From positions 2,721,001 through 2,785,000 of the forward strand of contig NC_062983.1 in NCBI RefSeq assembly GCF_023078275.1: a DNA stretch of 64,000 nt, read 5' to 3'. The position numbers and the translations under genes were made by a program. The notes below the pieces were generated by a model, which ran no database searches, was not told the origin of the DNA, and saw nothing but the letters and a program-made list of their open reading frames with translations. Origin of the DNA: Leguminivora glycinivorella (lineage: Eukaryota > Arthropoda > Insecta > Lepidoptera > Tortricidae). Within the stretch, counting starts at the first letter, position 1. Each line of letters opens with the position of its first letter. Below, piece by piece: positions 29,101 to 40,194 of the stretch.

Positions 29101-31865
29101 CGCCATCGCAACTTATTTTAAATACTACGTTAATCTTTCTTTTATGAGGGGGCTTCGCCCCCGAGCCCCCTTTGTTTGCTCTTAAAGGTCACAAGAAAAC
29201 GCTAACCCAACTTATCTTAAATACTACGTTGATCTTTCTTTCATGCGGGGGCTTCGCCCCGAGCCCCTTTGTTTGCTCTGAAAGGTCACAAGAAAACGCT
29301 ATACCTACTAATTCTAAATACTACGTTGATCTTTCTTTCATGCGGGGGCTTCGCCCCCGAGCCCCCTTTGTTTGCTCTTAAAGGTCACAAGAAAACGCTA
29401 ACCCAATTTATTCTAAATACTACGTTGATCTTTCTTTCATGCGGGGGCTTCGCCCCCGAGCCCCCTTTGTTTGCTCTTAAAGGTCACAAGAAAACGCTAA
29501 CCCAACTTATTTTAAATACTACGTTAATCTTTCTTTTATGCGGGGGCTTCGCCCCCGAGCCCCCCTTTGTTTGCCCTTAAAGGTCACAAGAAAATGCTAA
29601 CCCAATTTATTCTAAATACTACGTTGATCTTTCTTTCATGCGGGGGCTTCGCCCCGAGCCCCCTTTGTTTGCTCTTAAAGGTCACAAGAAAACGCTAACC
29701 CAACTTATTTTAAATACTACGTTAATCTTTATTTTATGCGGGGGCTTCGCCCCCGAGCCCCCTTTTGTTTGCTCTTAATGGTCACAAGAAAACGCTAACC
29801 CAACTTATCTTAAATACTACGTTGATCTTTCTTTCATGCGGTGGGCTTCGCCCCCGAGCCCCCTTTGTTTGCTCTTAAAGCTCACAAGAAAACGCTAACC
29901 CAATGATCTTAAATACTACGTTGATCTTTCTTTCATGCGGGGGGCTTCGCCCACCGAGCCCCCCTTTGTTTGCTCTTAAAGGTCACAAGAAAACGCTAAC
30001 CCAACTTATTCTAAATACTACGTTGATCTTTCTTTCATGCGGGGGCTTCGCCCCCGAGCCCCTTTGTTTGCTCTGAAAGGTCACAAGAAAACGCTATCCC
30101 AACTTCTTTTAAATACTACGTAAATCTTTCTTTTATGCGGGGGGCTTCGCCCCCCGAGCCCCCTTTGTTCGCTCTTAAAGGTCACAAGAAAACGCTAACC
30201 CAACTTATCTTAAATACTACGTTGATCTTTCTTTCATGCGGGGGCTTCGCCCCGAGCCCCCTTTGTTTGCTCTGAAAGGTCACAAGAAAACGCTATCCCA
30301 ACTTCTTTTAAATACTACGTTAATCTTTCTTTTATGCGGGGGGCTTCGCCCCCCGAGCCCCCTTTGTTCGCTCTTAAAGGTCACAAGAAAACGCTAACCC
30401 AACTTATCTTAAATACTACGTTGATCTTTCTTTCATGCGGGGGGCTTCGCCCCCCGAGCCCCCCTTTGTTTGCTCTGAAAGGTCACAAGAAAACGCTATC
30501 GCAACTTATTTTAAATACTACGTTAATCTTTCTTTTATGAGGGGGCTTCGCCCCCGAGCCCCCTTTGTTTGCTCTTAAAGGTCACAAGAAAACGCTAACC
30601 CAACTTATCTTAAATACTACGTTGATCTTTCTTTCATGCTGGGGGTATCGCCCCCGAGCCCCCCTTTGTTTGCTCTGAAAGGTCACAAGAAAACGCTATA
30701 CCTACTAATTCTAAATACTACGTTGATCTTTCTTTCATGCGGGGGCTTCGCCCCCCGAGCCCCCCTTTGTTTGCTCTTAAAGGTCACAAGAAAACGCTAA
30801 CCCAATTTATTCTAAATACTACGTTGATCTTTCTTTCATGCGGGGGGCTTCGCCCCCCGAGCCCCCCTTTGTTTGCTCTTAAAGGTCACAAGAAAACGCT
30901 AACCCAACTTATTTTAAATACTACGTTAATCTTTCTTTTATGCGGGGGCTTCGCCCCCTTTGTTTGCTCTTAAAGGTCACAAGAAAACGCTAACCCAACT
31001 TATTTTAAATACTACGTTAATCTTTATTTTATGCGGGGGCTTCGCCCCCGAGCCCCCTTTGTTTGCTCTTAATGGTCACAAGAAAACGCTAACCCAACTT
31101 ATCTTAAATACTACGTTGATCTTTCTTTCATGCGGTGGGCTTCGCCCCCGAGCCCCCTTTGTTTGCTCTGAAAGGTCACAAGAAAACGCTATCCCAACTT
31201 CTTTTAAATACTACGTTAATCTTTCTTTTATGCGGGGGCTTCGCCCCCGAGCCCCTTTGTTCGCTCTTAAAGGTCACAAGAAAACGCTAACCCAACTTAT
31301 CTTAAATACTACGTTGATCTTTCTTTCATGCGGGGGGCTTCGCCCCCCGAGCCCCCCTTTGTTTGCTCTGAAAGGTCACAAGAAAACGCTATCGCAACTT
31401 ATTTTAAATACTACGTTAATCTTTCTTTTATGAGGGGGCTTCGCCCCCGAGCCCCCTTTGTTTGCTCTTAAAGGTCACAAGAAAACGCTAACCCAACTTA
31501 TCTTAAATACTACGTTGATCTTTCTTTCATGCGGGGGCTTCGCCCCCGAGCCCCCTTTGTTTGCTCTGAAAGGTCACAAGAAAACGCTATACCTACTAAT
31601 TCTAAATACTACGTTGATCTTTCTTTCATGCGGGGGCTTCGCCCCCGAGCCCCCTTTTCTTTGCTCTTATGGATCACAAGAAAACCTTAACCCAACTTAT
31701 TTTAAATACAACGTTTATCTTTCTTTCTTGCGGGGGCTTCGCCCCCGAGCCCCCTTTGTTTGCTCTGAAAGGTCACAAGAAAACGCTAACCCAACTTTTT
31801 TAAATACTACGTTGATCTTTCTTTCTTGCTTCCCCCTCGAGCCCCCCCCTTTTTCTGTTCTTACC
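26154..31865. repeat. 97-100-bp satellite with GC hairpin, about 55 copies
   Basis: The unit reads 'GGTCACAAGAAAACGCTAAC...', 'CTTATTTTAAATACTACGTT', 'GATCTTTCTTTCATGC', then the hairpin 'GGGGGCTTCGCCCCC' and 'GAGCCCCCTTTGTTTGCTC'. Length varies mainly in the number of G and C in the hairpin (4 to 7). Variant units (CTATCCCAACTTC, CTATACCTACTAATTC, CCATCGCAACTT, AATGATCTT) recur in order, suggesting higher-order repeats. Because many units are 99 bp the plus strand has stretches of open frame (33-residue periodic, up to about 157 aa); these carry no domain and I do not call them genes. A LINE fragment interrupts the array at 26390-26704. Confidence 0.95.
26390..26704 (-). mobile_element. R1-group-like LINE 3' fragment inserted in the satellite
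   Basis: On the minus strand a GC-rich 3' region with 'GGGTTTAGTGGGTAGGGGGG' leads to a T/A-rich tail (plus-strand CTTTTTTTTTTGG). The satellite word ATCACAAGAA flanks it on both sides, consistent with a target duplication of about 10 bp. The 53-kb copy shares 'TTTAGTGGGTA'. Confidence 0.6.
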
Positions 31866-32608
31866 TTCCGGCACCATCATCAGGCCTTGAAACCTAATAG
31901 TGGTCATAGTTCATTACAAGACTTTTCTAAGAAGCCCAAAAACAGCTATGATACGATGTTCCATCATGTAGTTCCAGTTCATATCTTCCGGCTCCATCAT
32001 CAGACCTTGAAACCTAATCGTAGTCAAAGTTCATTACAAGACTTTTCTAAGAAGCCCAAAAACAGCTATGATACGATGTTCCATCATGTAGTTCCAGTTC
32101 ATATCTTCCGGCTCCATCATCAGACCTTGAAACCTAATCGTAGTCAAAGTTCATTACAAGACTTTTCTAAGAAGCCCAAAAACAGCTATGACACGATGTT
32201 CCATCATGTAGTTCCAGCTCATATCTTCCGGCTCCATCATCAGACCTTGAAACCTAATTGTAGTCAAAGTTCATTACAAGACTTTCCTAAGAAGCCCAAA
32301 AACAGCTATGATACGATGTTCCATCATGTAGTTCCAGTTCATATCTTCCGGCTCCATCATCAGACCTTGAAACCTAATCGTAGTCAAAGTTCATTACAAG
32401 ACTTTTCTAAGAAACCCAAAAACAGCTATGATACGATGTTCCATCATGTAGTTCCAGTTCATATCTTTCGGCTTCATCATCAGACCTTGAAACCTAATTG
32501 TAGTCAAAGTTCATTACAAGACTTTTCTAAGAAACCCAAAAACGGCTATGATACGATGTTCCATCATGTAGTTCCAGTTCATATCTTCCGACTCCATCAT
32601 CAGATCAG
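31866..32608 (+). repeat. 120-bp tandem repeat, about 6.2 copies, in-frame open
   Basis: Units start with 'ATATCTTCCGGCTCCATCAT' at 31979, 32099, 32219, 32339, 32459 and 32579. The period is 120 bp, so a 40-residue motif ('LHHQTLKPN...', 'SKKPKNSYDTMFHHVVPV') repeats without stop inside an open frame spanning 31458-32747 that begins in the preceding satellite. Units differ by only a few bases. Although open, the frame starts in satellite DNA and has no recognised domain, so I treat it as a repeat. Confidence 0.9.
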
Positions 32609-32609
32609 C

Positions 32610-33399
32610 TCAACAGTACCATATTATTGTATTGTCATCGGAACTACATATAGCTGCCAATTTTCATTACGCTACGATCCTTGGAAGATGGTTAAATTAG
32701 CCTCCGCAGATTCCATTACATACATAGTTACATACACGACGACCTAATAAAAGCGTGTTAAAAAGGGGTTTGTACATCATTGTAAATGTAAATACTAATG
32801 TTTTTGGGTTATTTATAAATAAAATAAAAAAATAATAATAATAATGCGTTCTACATTACACCAAAGCCCTCCAAACGGCCCCTACGTATTGCGTTCTACA
32901 TGACATCAAAGCTCTCCAAACGGCCTCTACGTGTTGGATCTATATCCCCACGCACGCCTTATAAATAACCGGGCTCGAAAGACCCGAGAATTTTAAACGG
33001 AAATACAAATAATAATAGTACATTGTGTGTTAATAGTAGTAAAACACTTTATTGTACCAGAAAACTAAATCACTCAAAACTCGCGCGGCTGGAAGATGTT
33101 GATGAAGTTCCTCGCCAGTCGACCCGTGACCATGTTTGTTCTAATTAACACAAGTCAAATTATATTCTATCGAAAATATTTCAACTTGTGCTATCTTAAA
33201 GTATCTTATAATTGTATTTATTGCGACCTCGTCCACCATATTATGTTAATTTTAAAAATATTGAAATCCCACCCTGTTTTCTTGGTTGCCCTGAAAACCA
33301 GCGCCGTGGCTAATACCAATTAGCCATTGGCATATGCTGAGTGATAGAATTAATGCTGAGAAATATAATGAATGATAGAATTATCTGAATTACTAAATT
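32610..33399. other. No gene recognised
   Basis: Follows the array; contains a short direct repeat ('TGCGTTCTACAT' at 32845 and 32889, 'CTCCAAACGGCC' twice). An open frame at 33096-33323 has no domain. Confidence 0.5.
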
Positions 33400-33662
33400 A
33401 TTTGAATGTGTCTAATTAAAATAATAATATTTTAAATAGTTAATTAATTATATTGACCAGATAAATTGTAACATGTTATTATTTAAGTCTGCAAAAAATA
33501 AAAGGCTTTTTTATTTTTATTTTTATTTATTTTATTTATATGCTGAGTGGCATCCTTTTTGGTGACTTTAGTTTAAGATGTATATAGATTAAGGCTATTG
33601 TTGTTTTACTTGTATATTTTCACCAAATAAACGTTTTCTATTCTATTCTATTCTATTCTAAA
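33400..33662 (+). repeat. Two LINE 3' ends with (TTTTA)n and (TATTC)n tails
   Basis: 'GCAAAAAATAAAAGGC' followed by (TTTTA)n at 33505-33540, then 'ACCAAATAAACG' followed by (TATTC)n at 33637-33662. Both are the kind of microsatellite tail left by LINE insertions; no coding part remains. Confidence 0.5.
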
Positions 33663-33690
33663 GTAGTCACACCACTATATATATAAATTA

Positions 33691-34082
33691 AAACTTTTTA
33701 ACAAAAAATAAAACCGCCTTCAAAAATAAGCGCGTTACAAAACACGGAGAAACTAAAAAGCCAAAAATAATAAACCTTTCAATTCAGATTTCTTATCGTA
33801 TTGCAATAAGCTAAACATCCAAATTATAAACAAATCAATTATTTTTGTAGTCGGTACCAGACCTGTTCGTCGCCTTGCTATTGCCTGTTTGCCCCACCCA
33901 ACCATACACAGGCTGGTACCGACTCCAAAAATAATTGATTTGTTTATAATTTGGATGTTTAGCTTATTGCAATACGATAAGAAATCTGAATTGAAAGGTT
34001 TATTATTTTTGGCTTTTTAGTTTCTCCGTGTTTTGTAACGCGCTTATTTTTGAAGGCGGTTTTATTTTTTGTTAAAAAGTTT
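33691..34082. mobile_element. Foldback element, 392 bp with about 165-bp arms
   Basis: The left arm from AAACTTTTTAACAAAA through 'CAATAAGCTAAACATCC' to 'GTCGGTACCAG' is inverted almost exactly to 34082, leaving a loop of about 50 bp. It could fold into a long hairpin in RNA or single-stranded DNA. No coding capacity. Confidence 0.85.
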
Positions 34083-34091
34083 ATTTATTTG

Positions 34092-34329
34092 TTGATTTTT
34101 AGTGGTTCCTAGTGATATTATATGTATCAGTCCGAATACATGTACAGTAGTGAAAGAATTATCCTTTAACTCCTAACCATTGAGGAGTTGACCTTCCATC
34201 ATCAGCTCAGTTGATTTTTAGTGGTTCCTAGTGATATTTTATGTATCAGTTCGAATACATGTACAGTAGTGAAAGAATTATCCTTAAACTCCTAACCATT
34301 GAGGAGTTGACCTTCCATCATCAGCTCAG
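34092..34329 (+). repeat. 119-bp tandem duplication
   Basis: 'TTGATTTTTAGTGGTTCCTA' starts at 34092 and again at 34211. The two units differ at only a few positions and end in CATCATCAGCTCAG. Confidence 0.85.
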
Positions 34330-34412
34330 CCACATAAAATTATTACCATCAGACGTAAATACTGGTGTACCTTTGAAAAATAGACTAAAAACATTACATA
34401 AGCCTATAACAT

Positions 34413-34640
34413 TTGAAGAGTTCCCTCGATTTCTCCAGGATCCCATCATCAGACCCTGACTTGGTGCCAATGGGACCATCTCGGGGTTATACCGGTTCGA
34501 TCAAAAAAAAAATTTTGAAAATCGGTCCACGATTCTCGGAGATATCGAGTAACATACATACAAAAAAAAAAAAAAAAAAAAAAAAAAACATTCAGTCGAA
34601 TTGAGAACCTCCTCCTTTTTTGAAGTCGGTTAAAAACCAC
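34413..34640 (+). repeat. Dispersed repeat ending 'GAGAACCTCCTCC'
   Basis: Includes 'GGATCCCATCATCAGACC', 'GGAGATATCGAGTAACATAC', an A-run of about 26 (34562-34588) and 'GAATTGAGAACCTCCTCC' with 'GAAGTCGGTTAAA'. I remember these words as common in Lepidoptera; class unknown. Confidence 0.5.
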
Positions 34641-34649
34641 TTCAGCCTC

Positions 34650-34786
34650 AGGCACTGGAGGCCTTGGTCACTTTTTCTTTCATATGTGTAATTTATTTCG
34701 GTTTTAATAATGTTTGTTTTTTCTCCACTGTATCTTTTGCTGAGGTGTGCCAATAAAGAGTATTCTATCTTCTATCTATCTATAAT
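34650..34786 (+). repeat. LINE 3' end, same family as the intact LINE at 4-8.5 kb
   Basis: 'GAGGTGTGCCAATAAAGAG' then TATTCTATC(TTCTA/TCTA)n equals the 3' end of the minus-strand LINE at 4019-4070. Confidence 0.65.
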
Positions 34787-34929
34787 GTGATGTTCGAAAC
34801 GTCGGGCCATAAATATAAATATGTTTACGCAATTAAGTCCCGTTTACTTCTAAAATTATTAATGACTATATTCAGTAGTACTATTTTTTTTTTTATTTTT
34901 TTTTTTATTTTTTTTTTATTTTTTTTATA

Positions 34930-35125
34930 TTCAGTAGAGGAAGGTAGGAGGAGGTATTCAGAGGAGGAGGGTCGGCCCAGATACCGCTGGAGAGACAGCG
35001 TGATGGCGGATCTGTGTCAGCTACAAGCCGATAATTGGCAGGAAGCTGCGCAGGATCGGGATAAGTGGCGTGCTCTCGTTTTGGAGGCCAAGATCCTCTT
35101 TGGATCACAGTGCCATACTAGTTAG
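34930..35125 (+). pseudogene. RTE-type LINE C-terminal fragment
   Basis: The frame after a T-rich run reads 'GRPRYRWRDSVMADL', 'NWQEAAQDRDKWRALVLEAK' and stops at 35123, the usual end of RTE ORF2 proteins. Everything upstream is missing. Confidence 0.65.
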
Positions 35126-35194
35126 TCAGTAGAGGAAGGAAGAGAGAAGATACAATAAAAGAATAGTTATTTGTTATACAAGGGGGCAAAGTTG

Positions 35195-35600
35195 TATTTT
35201 AACGCCGAGTGTGGAATTGAAAAACGAGCAAGTGAAAGGATTCTATAGTTGAACCACGAGCAAAGCGAGTGGTTCGAGAATAGAACCCTGAACTTGCGAG
35301 TTTTTTAACACACGAGAAGTAAAATACATTTGCACCCGAGTGTAACACAAAACTTTTCCCCTCACTATAGCGAGGAAACTACAACGCAAAAAATGCGTTT
35401 ATCACTGCTTCCAGTAGTTCCACAGGTGGTAAATCATCTTTATTACTAGATTCACCTAACTTTTATCAATTTTAAAGCAGTTAATTTGACTTTATTCAAG
35501 GTCAAATTACTTGGTGGATAAAATGCGTTTTTACCCGCTGGTATTAAAGGACAAAACACGTGTTTCCGAGCTAGTGAGGGGAAAAAACTTTTCCCTCCTC
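35195..35600. repeat. Nested foldback repeat
   Basis: 35202-35313 is an imperfect hairpin around 'CGAGCAAAGCGAG' (for example 'TTGAACCACGAG' against 'GAGTGGTTCGAGAA'). The outer words 'AACTTTTCCCCTCACTATAG' (35350) and 'CTAGTGAGGGGAAAA' (35571) are also inverted. Confidence 0.65.
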
Positions 35601-35609
35601 CATTCTAAA

Positions 35610-35985
35610 TTACCTAGCTCTCAGAAACCAAAAACCATGATTTATTTCAGCAATATAGCAAAACTCCCCACTAGCCCGTAATGTTCGTATGAAATATCAT
35701 TATTATCTGGCGCAATAATCGCGGTATCAGTCAGTCGCGCTTCGCTTCACGTCGATAAAGGAAGCAACTTACTCTGAGTACGTATAAATCTCGTTGAGGA
35801 GAAAAATTTACACTATACGATTGAATCAAGTAAGTATGTTAATTTTTTTATGAAAATATGTTAAGTATTTGACCATAATATAAAGTGATGGTAAATGGTG
35901 GTGCAGTCAAGGATAAATCTTGTATAGGTACCTCAAGGTAAAATCTCTATGGTTTATCGGTACTGAGAAAATCTGCCAACAAGAC
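35610..35985. other. No gene recognised
   Basis: Intergenic DNA; nothing supported. Confidence 0.5.
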
Positions 35986-35988
35986 ACA

Positions 35989-36223
35989 CCTCGGACACTG
36001 GCGATCAAATATATGAAAGAGGCGCGTTCCTAGCACACAGTCTAAGCTCGTGTGTGTAGGTGACCGCGTACAGTACTATGCTTGTATGAGTGAAATATGA
36101 CAGGTCGGATGTTCGCGTTTTTGACAGGCGGTAACTACGAGGTAACCGAGAGGGGGTGGTCGGCACTTTCAGCGGGGAGCGGGAGTGGCCATACTGTACG
36201 ATAACACTCTTTATTATACTGTG
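35989..36223 (+). repeat. Dispersed repeat, copy 2 (pair with 9093-9318)
   Basis: Same orientation and order of words as the 9-kb copy, with two short insertions ('TGTGTAGGTGAC', 'ACAGGCGGTAACTAC'). Confidence 0.7.
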
Positions 36224-37160
36224 ATAAAGGGGAAAGACAGATGAGGATAACTTCTCGAAATCGTGGAAAATACTTTTACATACCTAATTTGAAGTAAATA
36301 AACTACAGCTATTATCCCTTTGTTTGACTTTGACTCGTATCTTTTTTTTAAAAGTAGTTTAGGTTGATACCAGGGTCTGAATCTAAGAAAATAATGTAAA
36401 AAATGTTTTTGAGGTTGTCAATATTCAGTTTATTTGAATCATCTGCGACTAAAAGATTGAAGATACAGCCTTTCTGATGCTAAATATACACTGAAGTTTA
36501 TAGACACCTATAACTCATGTCAGATTTTCTATTGGCGTTGTCAACCTATAAAAACTTACATGACATTTCGTTACGACTTTAGGTACGACATGAATGGTCT
36601 CTAGCTCTCGTACCCGTGTCGTATCCGTGTCGTGCCATGTAAAGGGCCTTGTAGACGCGTGTGCTTTACGATCCGCCCTTTATTTGAATCCCAATGTTAT
36701 CATCTGCGAGTAAGAGAGGTTTAAATTGAATATGGATTTTAAACGTCACTATCAGGAGGGTTCGAGTTTATGTGTGTACCCTGAGAGTTTTCATAACAGT
36801 CCCTATATCTTATTAATAATAATAAATCCGTTTATTGCAAACAACATATGGTCCAAACAGTACAATTAAAATAAATAAATCACAGTTCAAAAAATACATA
36901 ATTTAACAGCAGTTTCAAAAATTAAAATTATATTTGCGACAATACTGACATTTTTTTCTGTTTATACTATATAATACAACGATTATTAGATAATACAACG
37001 TGTTTTTATTGATTTCTAGTAGTTTTTTCCGATGACTTCGCACGCACATAGGTACTAGTAACAGTATCTTTGCTAAATTTGTTTAATTTATTTCGCCTTT
37101 GTATTGGGTATTCTGCGAACTTTAATTTATGCAGCCTTTTGTACCTATATCACTTTTTAC
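36224..37160. other. No gene; probable LINE 3' tail near 36825
   Basis: The only structure is at 36818-36850, where (AAT)n followed by CCGTTTATTGC looks like the tail of a LINE on the minus strand. The rest is AT-rich. Confidence 0.35.
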
Positions 37161-37310
37161 ATACATACATAAACTCACGCTTGTATTCCCTAACAGGGTA
37201 GGAAGAGCACAATACATGAAACTGCTCAAGGGTCAGTGCCACTCTTAGAAAAATGACACTGGAACTTTAGTAGTTTCATGGGCTCTTTCAAGGGGTAGAC
37301 TCCTTATAGA
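37161..37310 (+). repeat. 'CAATCACGCC' family repeat, diverged copy
   Basis: 'ACATACATACATAAACTCAC', 'GGGTAGGAAGAGCAC', 'GAAACTGCTCAAGGGTCAGT' align with the copies at 16146 and 50666. Confidence 0.5.
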
Positions 37311-37669
37311 AATATTTTTGTTTTTTTTTTGATTTTTGACAAAGTTGCGTTCGGCGCTCGAGGTCACAAACTTGGATTATTCATTAGTCATAAACAATTG
37401 GTGGCGCAATCACAATGAAGCTGTAAAATTTTTGTTTCTTTATATTAAGTTATTGTTGCCACTGTTGGTGAACCCTAATAAAAAATAAAATAAATAAATA
37501 AAGTCTGCAAAAATCAGAACTACCGGATTTGACGCATACGGCCCCATACTTTCAGGCGACAAAGTTACTGTACTTACTATAATTAATATGAGTTTTTTCA
37601 TAAACTAGTTTTCTCCGTAAAGTGGCTTAGAGCTCAAAAACATTATCTAGAGTAATCAACCCAGCGGCC

Positions 37670-38606
37670 ATATTTGGGTGAATTTCAACATACTCGAAAT
37701 TTGCCTAATTTTGGTGGATTTTTTTAGTTTTGTAATTTTTGTTGAAATCATGTACTGATGTTACATAACTAATTATTAGCAATGTTATGTATCAATGACC
37801 TTTCATTATAATAAGTAGTTTTAGAGAAATTACGATTTCAATAACATGGTCGCCACCAAAATTGGTCTACCCACAAAAATAAAAAATAAAATCAAAAATA
37901 AAGCCTTTTATTCATTTTTCTATTATTTTCTACTTGAAATAATAAACTTTTAACATGTAATAAATACTTTTCAAATAGAAACAAAAACGTTACTGCCCTC
38001 AATATGTTCACCACCAAAATTTATGCAATTTTGGTGGAAAAAGTATTACGACCCACCAAAATTAGATATTTTTGTGTGGGGCGGATCAATCCAGCAAGGT
38101 ATGACACTTGTGTCATGTCTAAATGCAGGAACGAACCTGAATGGTCATGTTACGACACGTTTGTTCGTCTTGCTGCGTCTCGTTTAACCATAAAAATGAT
38201 TTCAATACTTACCACCAAAATTGGTTCTTTCCCCCGGACAACTTTTGGTGCTCAGTTATAAGTGTTAAATTGTATAATAATATGGACTTATGTCATCTTA
38301 AAATATACTTAATGTAATAAAGAATGAAGTTATGGCAAGTTATCTTTATAGCTGCGGATTTACTGGATTTACCATAGCAATAATCCGCTAAAAACAGGCT
38401 CTGGACGCTACACCAAAATTAGAATTTCGATGGAAAATTATTTTTAAATAAATATACATAACACTTGTAACAATTTGCAATGTTGCCGAAGGTAGTATTT
38501 TAGGATTGGTTTTCATAAAAAAAATAAAAACCCGGAAACAATTAGCCCACACAATGAATTTCAGCTCCGCCACAAAAAAATCACACTGAGAAATTCACCC
38601 ATTTAA
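37670..38606. repeat. Possible DNA element with clustered 'CCACCAAAATT' words
   Basis: 'TGGGTGAATTTC' near 37673 is inverted as GAAATTCACCCA near 38590. Between them CCACCAAAATT or its inverse occurs about six times, in both orientations. No coding sequence. Confidence 0.35.
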
Positions 38607-38967
38607 CCGACATAATTAAAGTTAACCCCCCGCATGCAGAGACAATAAAGAGACCGCGCGGTGAAATATCGCGCGAATTTGTCAGAGCGTTCGTATGTTA
38701 TGATATATTCGCAATTTACATATGATTTAGGGGCATGTTTAACATATAGTGTTTAAGTTATTAATATTTGGGGTTGTAGTGTTGGATTGGAATTCTTGTA
38801 CATGCTGTGTTTTGTGATTATTTTGACGTATTAGTAAAATAGTTCAATTTGTGTTTTTGAAAACTTGTTCCTATTTATCTTCAGTATACTCGTATTTAGA
38901 GTTGTAATTGGATAAAGTTCTTTATAATGGTCATAATTATCTGTATTTTATCCTGATTATGACTGTT

Positions 38968-39822
38968 TTTAGGGTTCCGTACCAAAAAGGTACAACAGGA
39001 ACCCTTATGGTGCGACTCTGTCCGTCTGTCTGTCCGTCTGTCACATTCCTAAATATCTCGAGAACTACTAATGCTATCAACTTGAAATTTGGAATAGTTG
39101 TGAACATTGTAAACCTCTACAAATAGAAAGTATAATTTTTTTAAATATATTAATTTTAATTGTAGAAAATAGCCAAAATGAAAGGGGGGCAAACTGTAAA
39201 TTTCAAGTTACTAGGTCAAGTGGGATATCGTTGGAAAGAGCTCAAAGTGAACGTAAATAAGCTATTTTTTATAATTTTTTTGTTGTGGAAAAAAAAAAGA
39301 ATTTTGAAGGAAAATGTAAAAAAAAATACCGTTCCCCCCCCTTATCTCCGAAGTTTACCAACGAAAAATTATGAAAATTTTAGTAAACATTGATTTTATG
39401 CTATATATTACAGGAAAAATATAATCGTGTTTGTATTTTGAATACTTTTTTTTAATTCACAAAAAACTTTTTAGATTTTTACCTTCAATTTACCCACCCT
39501 TGCGGATGTATATCGTACTTCAAATTAATACGAGATGTTACGTAAACCATCTTCTGTCCAATAAAGTAAAAACTGTTTAAATCGGTTAACATTATAAAGA
39601 ATTATCCTTGAAAAACCAGGTCGCGCAAATTAGTTAGCAAATTGACCGGGAGATGGCGCTATACACTATAATACTCATTAGTGCCTATACTTTTGTCTTC
39701 TAGTCAAGTCATTAGAGTTATATGAAAATATGAGATTATTTTTACTAGGTAGTTTGAAAGAAAGTTTGTACGGAGCCCTCGGTGGGCGAGTCCGACTCGC
39801 ACTTGGCCGGTTTTTTTGAATG
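38968..39822 (+). repeat. 'GGGTTCCGTACC ... CTTGGCCGG' repeat
   Basis: Starts AGGGTTCCGTACCAAAAAGG, with 'CTGTCCGTCTGTCTGTCCG' and 'CTCGAGAACTACTAATGC', and ends 'GGGCGAGTCCGACTCGCACT' then TTGGCCGGTTTTTTT. I recognise it as a frequent lepidopteran repeat of roughly this length; it has no protein domain. Confidence 0.7.
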
Positions 39823-39829
39823 TTAAATT

Positions 39830-40194
39830 CGGTTCTAATCCAGCACAATGTTCGGTTTTTTTACTTCCTGTTGGTTCATATGAAGTTGCCAAGAAACTAT
39901 TCCAATACAAGCAGGAAAAATATACATAAAAATAATATGATAATTTTATACCCAGATAATTCGGAAAAATAAGTTTATTTTCAATAAAATAGGTATTGTT
40001 TTATTTTCTTCAAAATTACCACCTATTATAATATATTTTAGTAGATGACAGCATTATTATATAAATAAAAATACCAAAATACTCCCAGAAAGTTTTAACA
40101 GTTTATTTTTACCTACAAAAGTCCCCAAAAGCCAATACACGAAACTTCTAAACTCAGTTAAATCGGCAAGATAACCGAGTTTATTTTCAATGGC
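39830..40194. other. No gene recognised
   Basis: AT-rich; nothing supported. Confidence 0.5.

Noticed and set aside
26703..31433. Chains of 60-157-aa open frames in the 98-bp satellite
   Set aside because: They arise because many units are 99 bp long; the frames shift and break with G/C count changes, occur unit by unit and have no domain.
26154..31865. CRISPR-like array
   Set aside because: Units are contiguous and similar throughout, with no short repeat plus unique spacer structure, and the genome is eukaryotic.
31866..32747. A repetitive host protein gene in the 120-bp array
   Set aside because: The frame begins within satellite DNA without its own promoter or start context; kept only as a low-weight finding.
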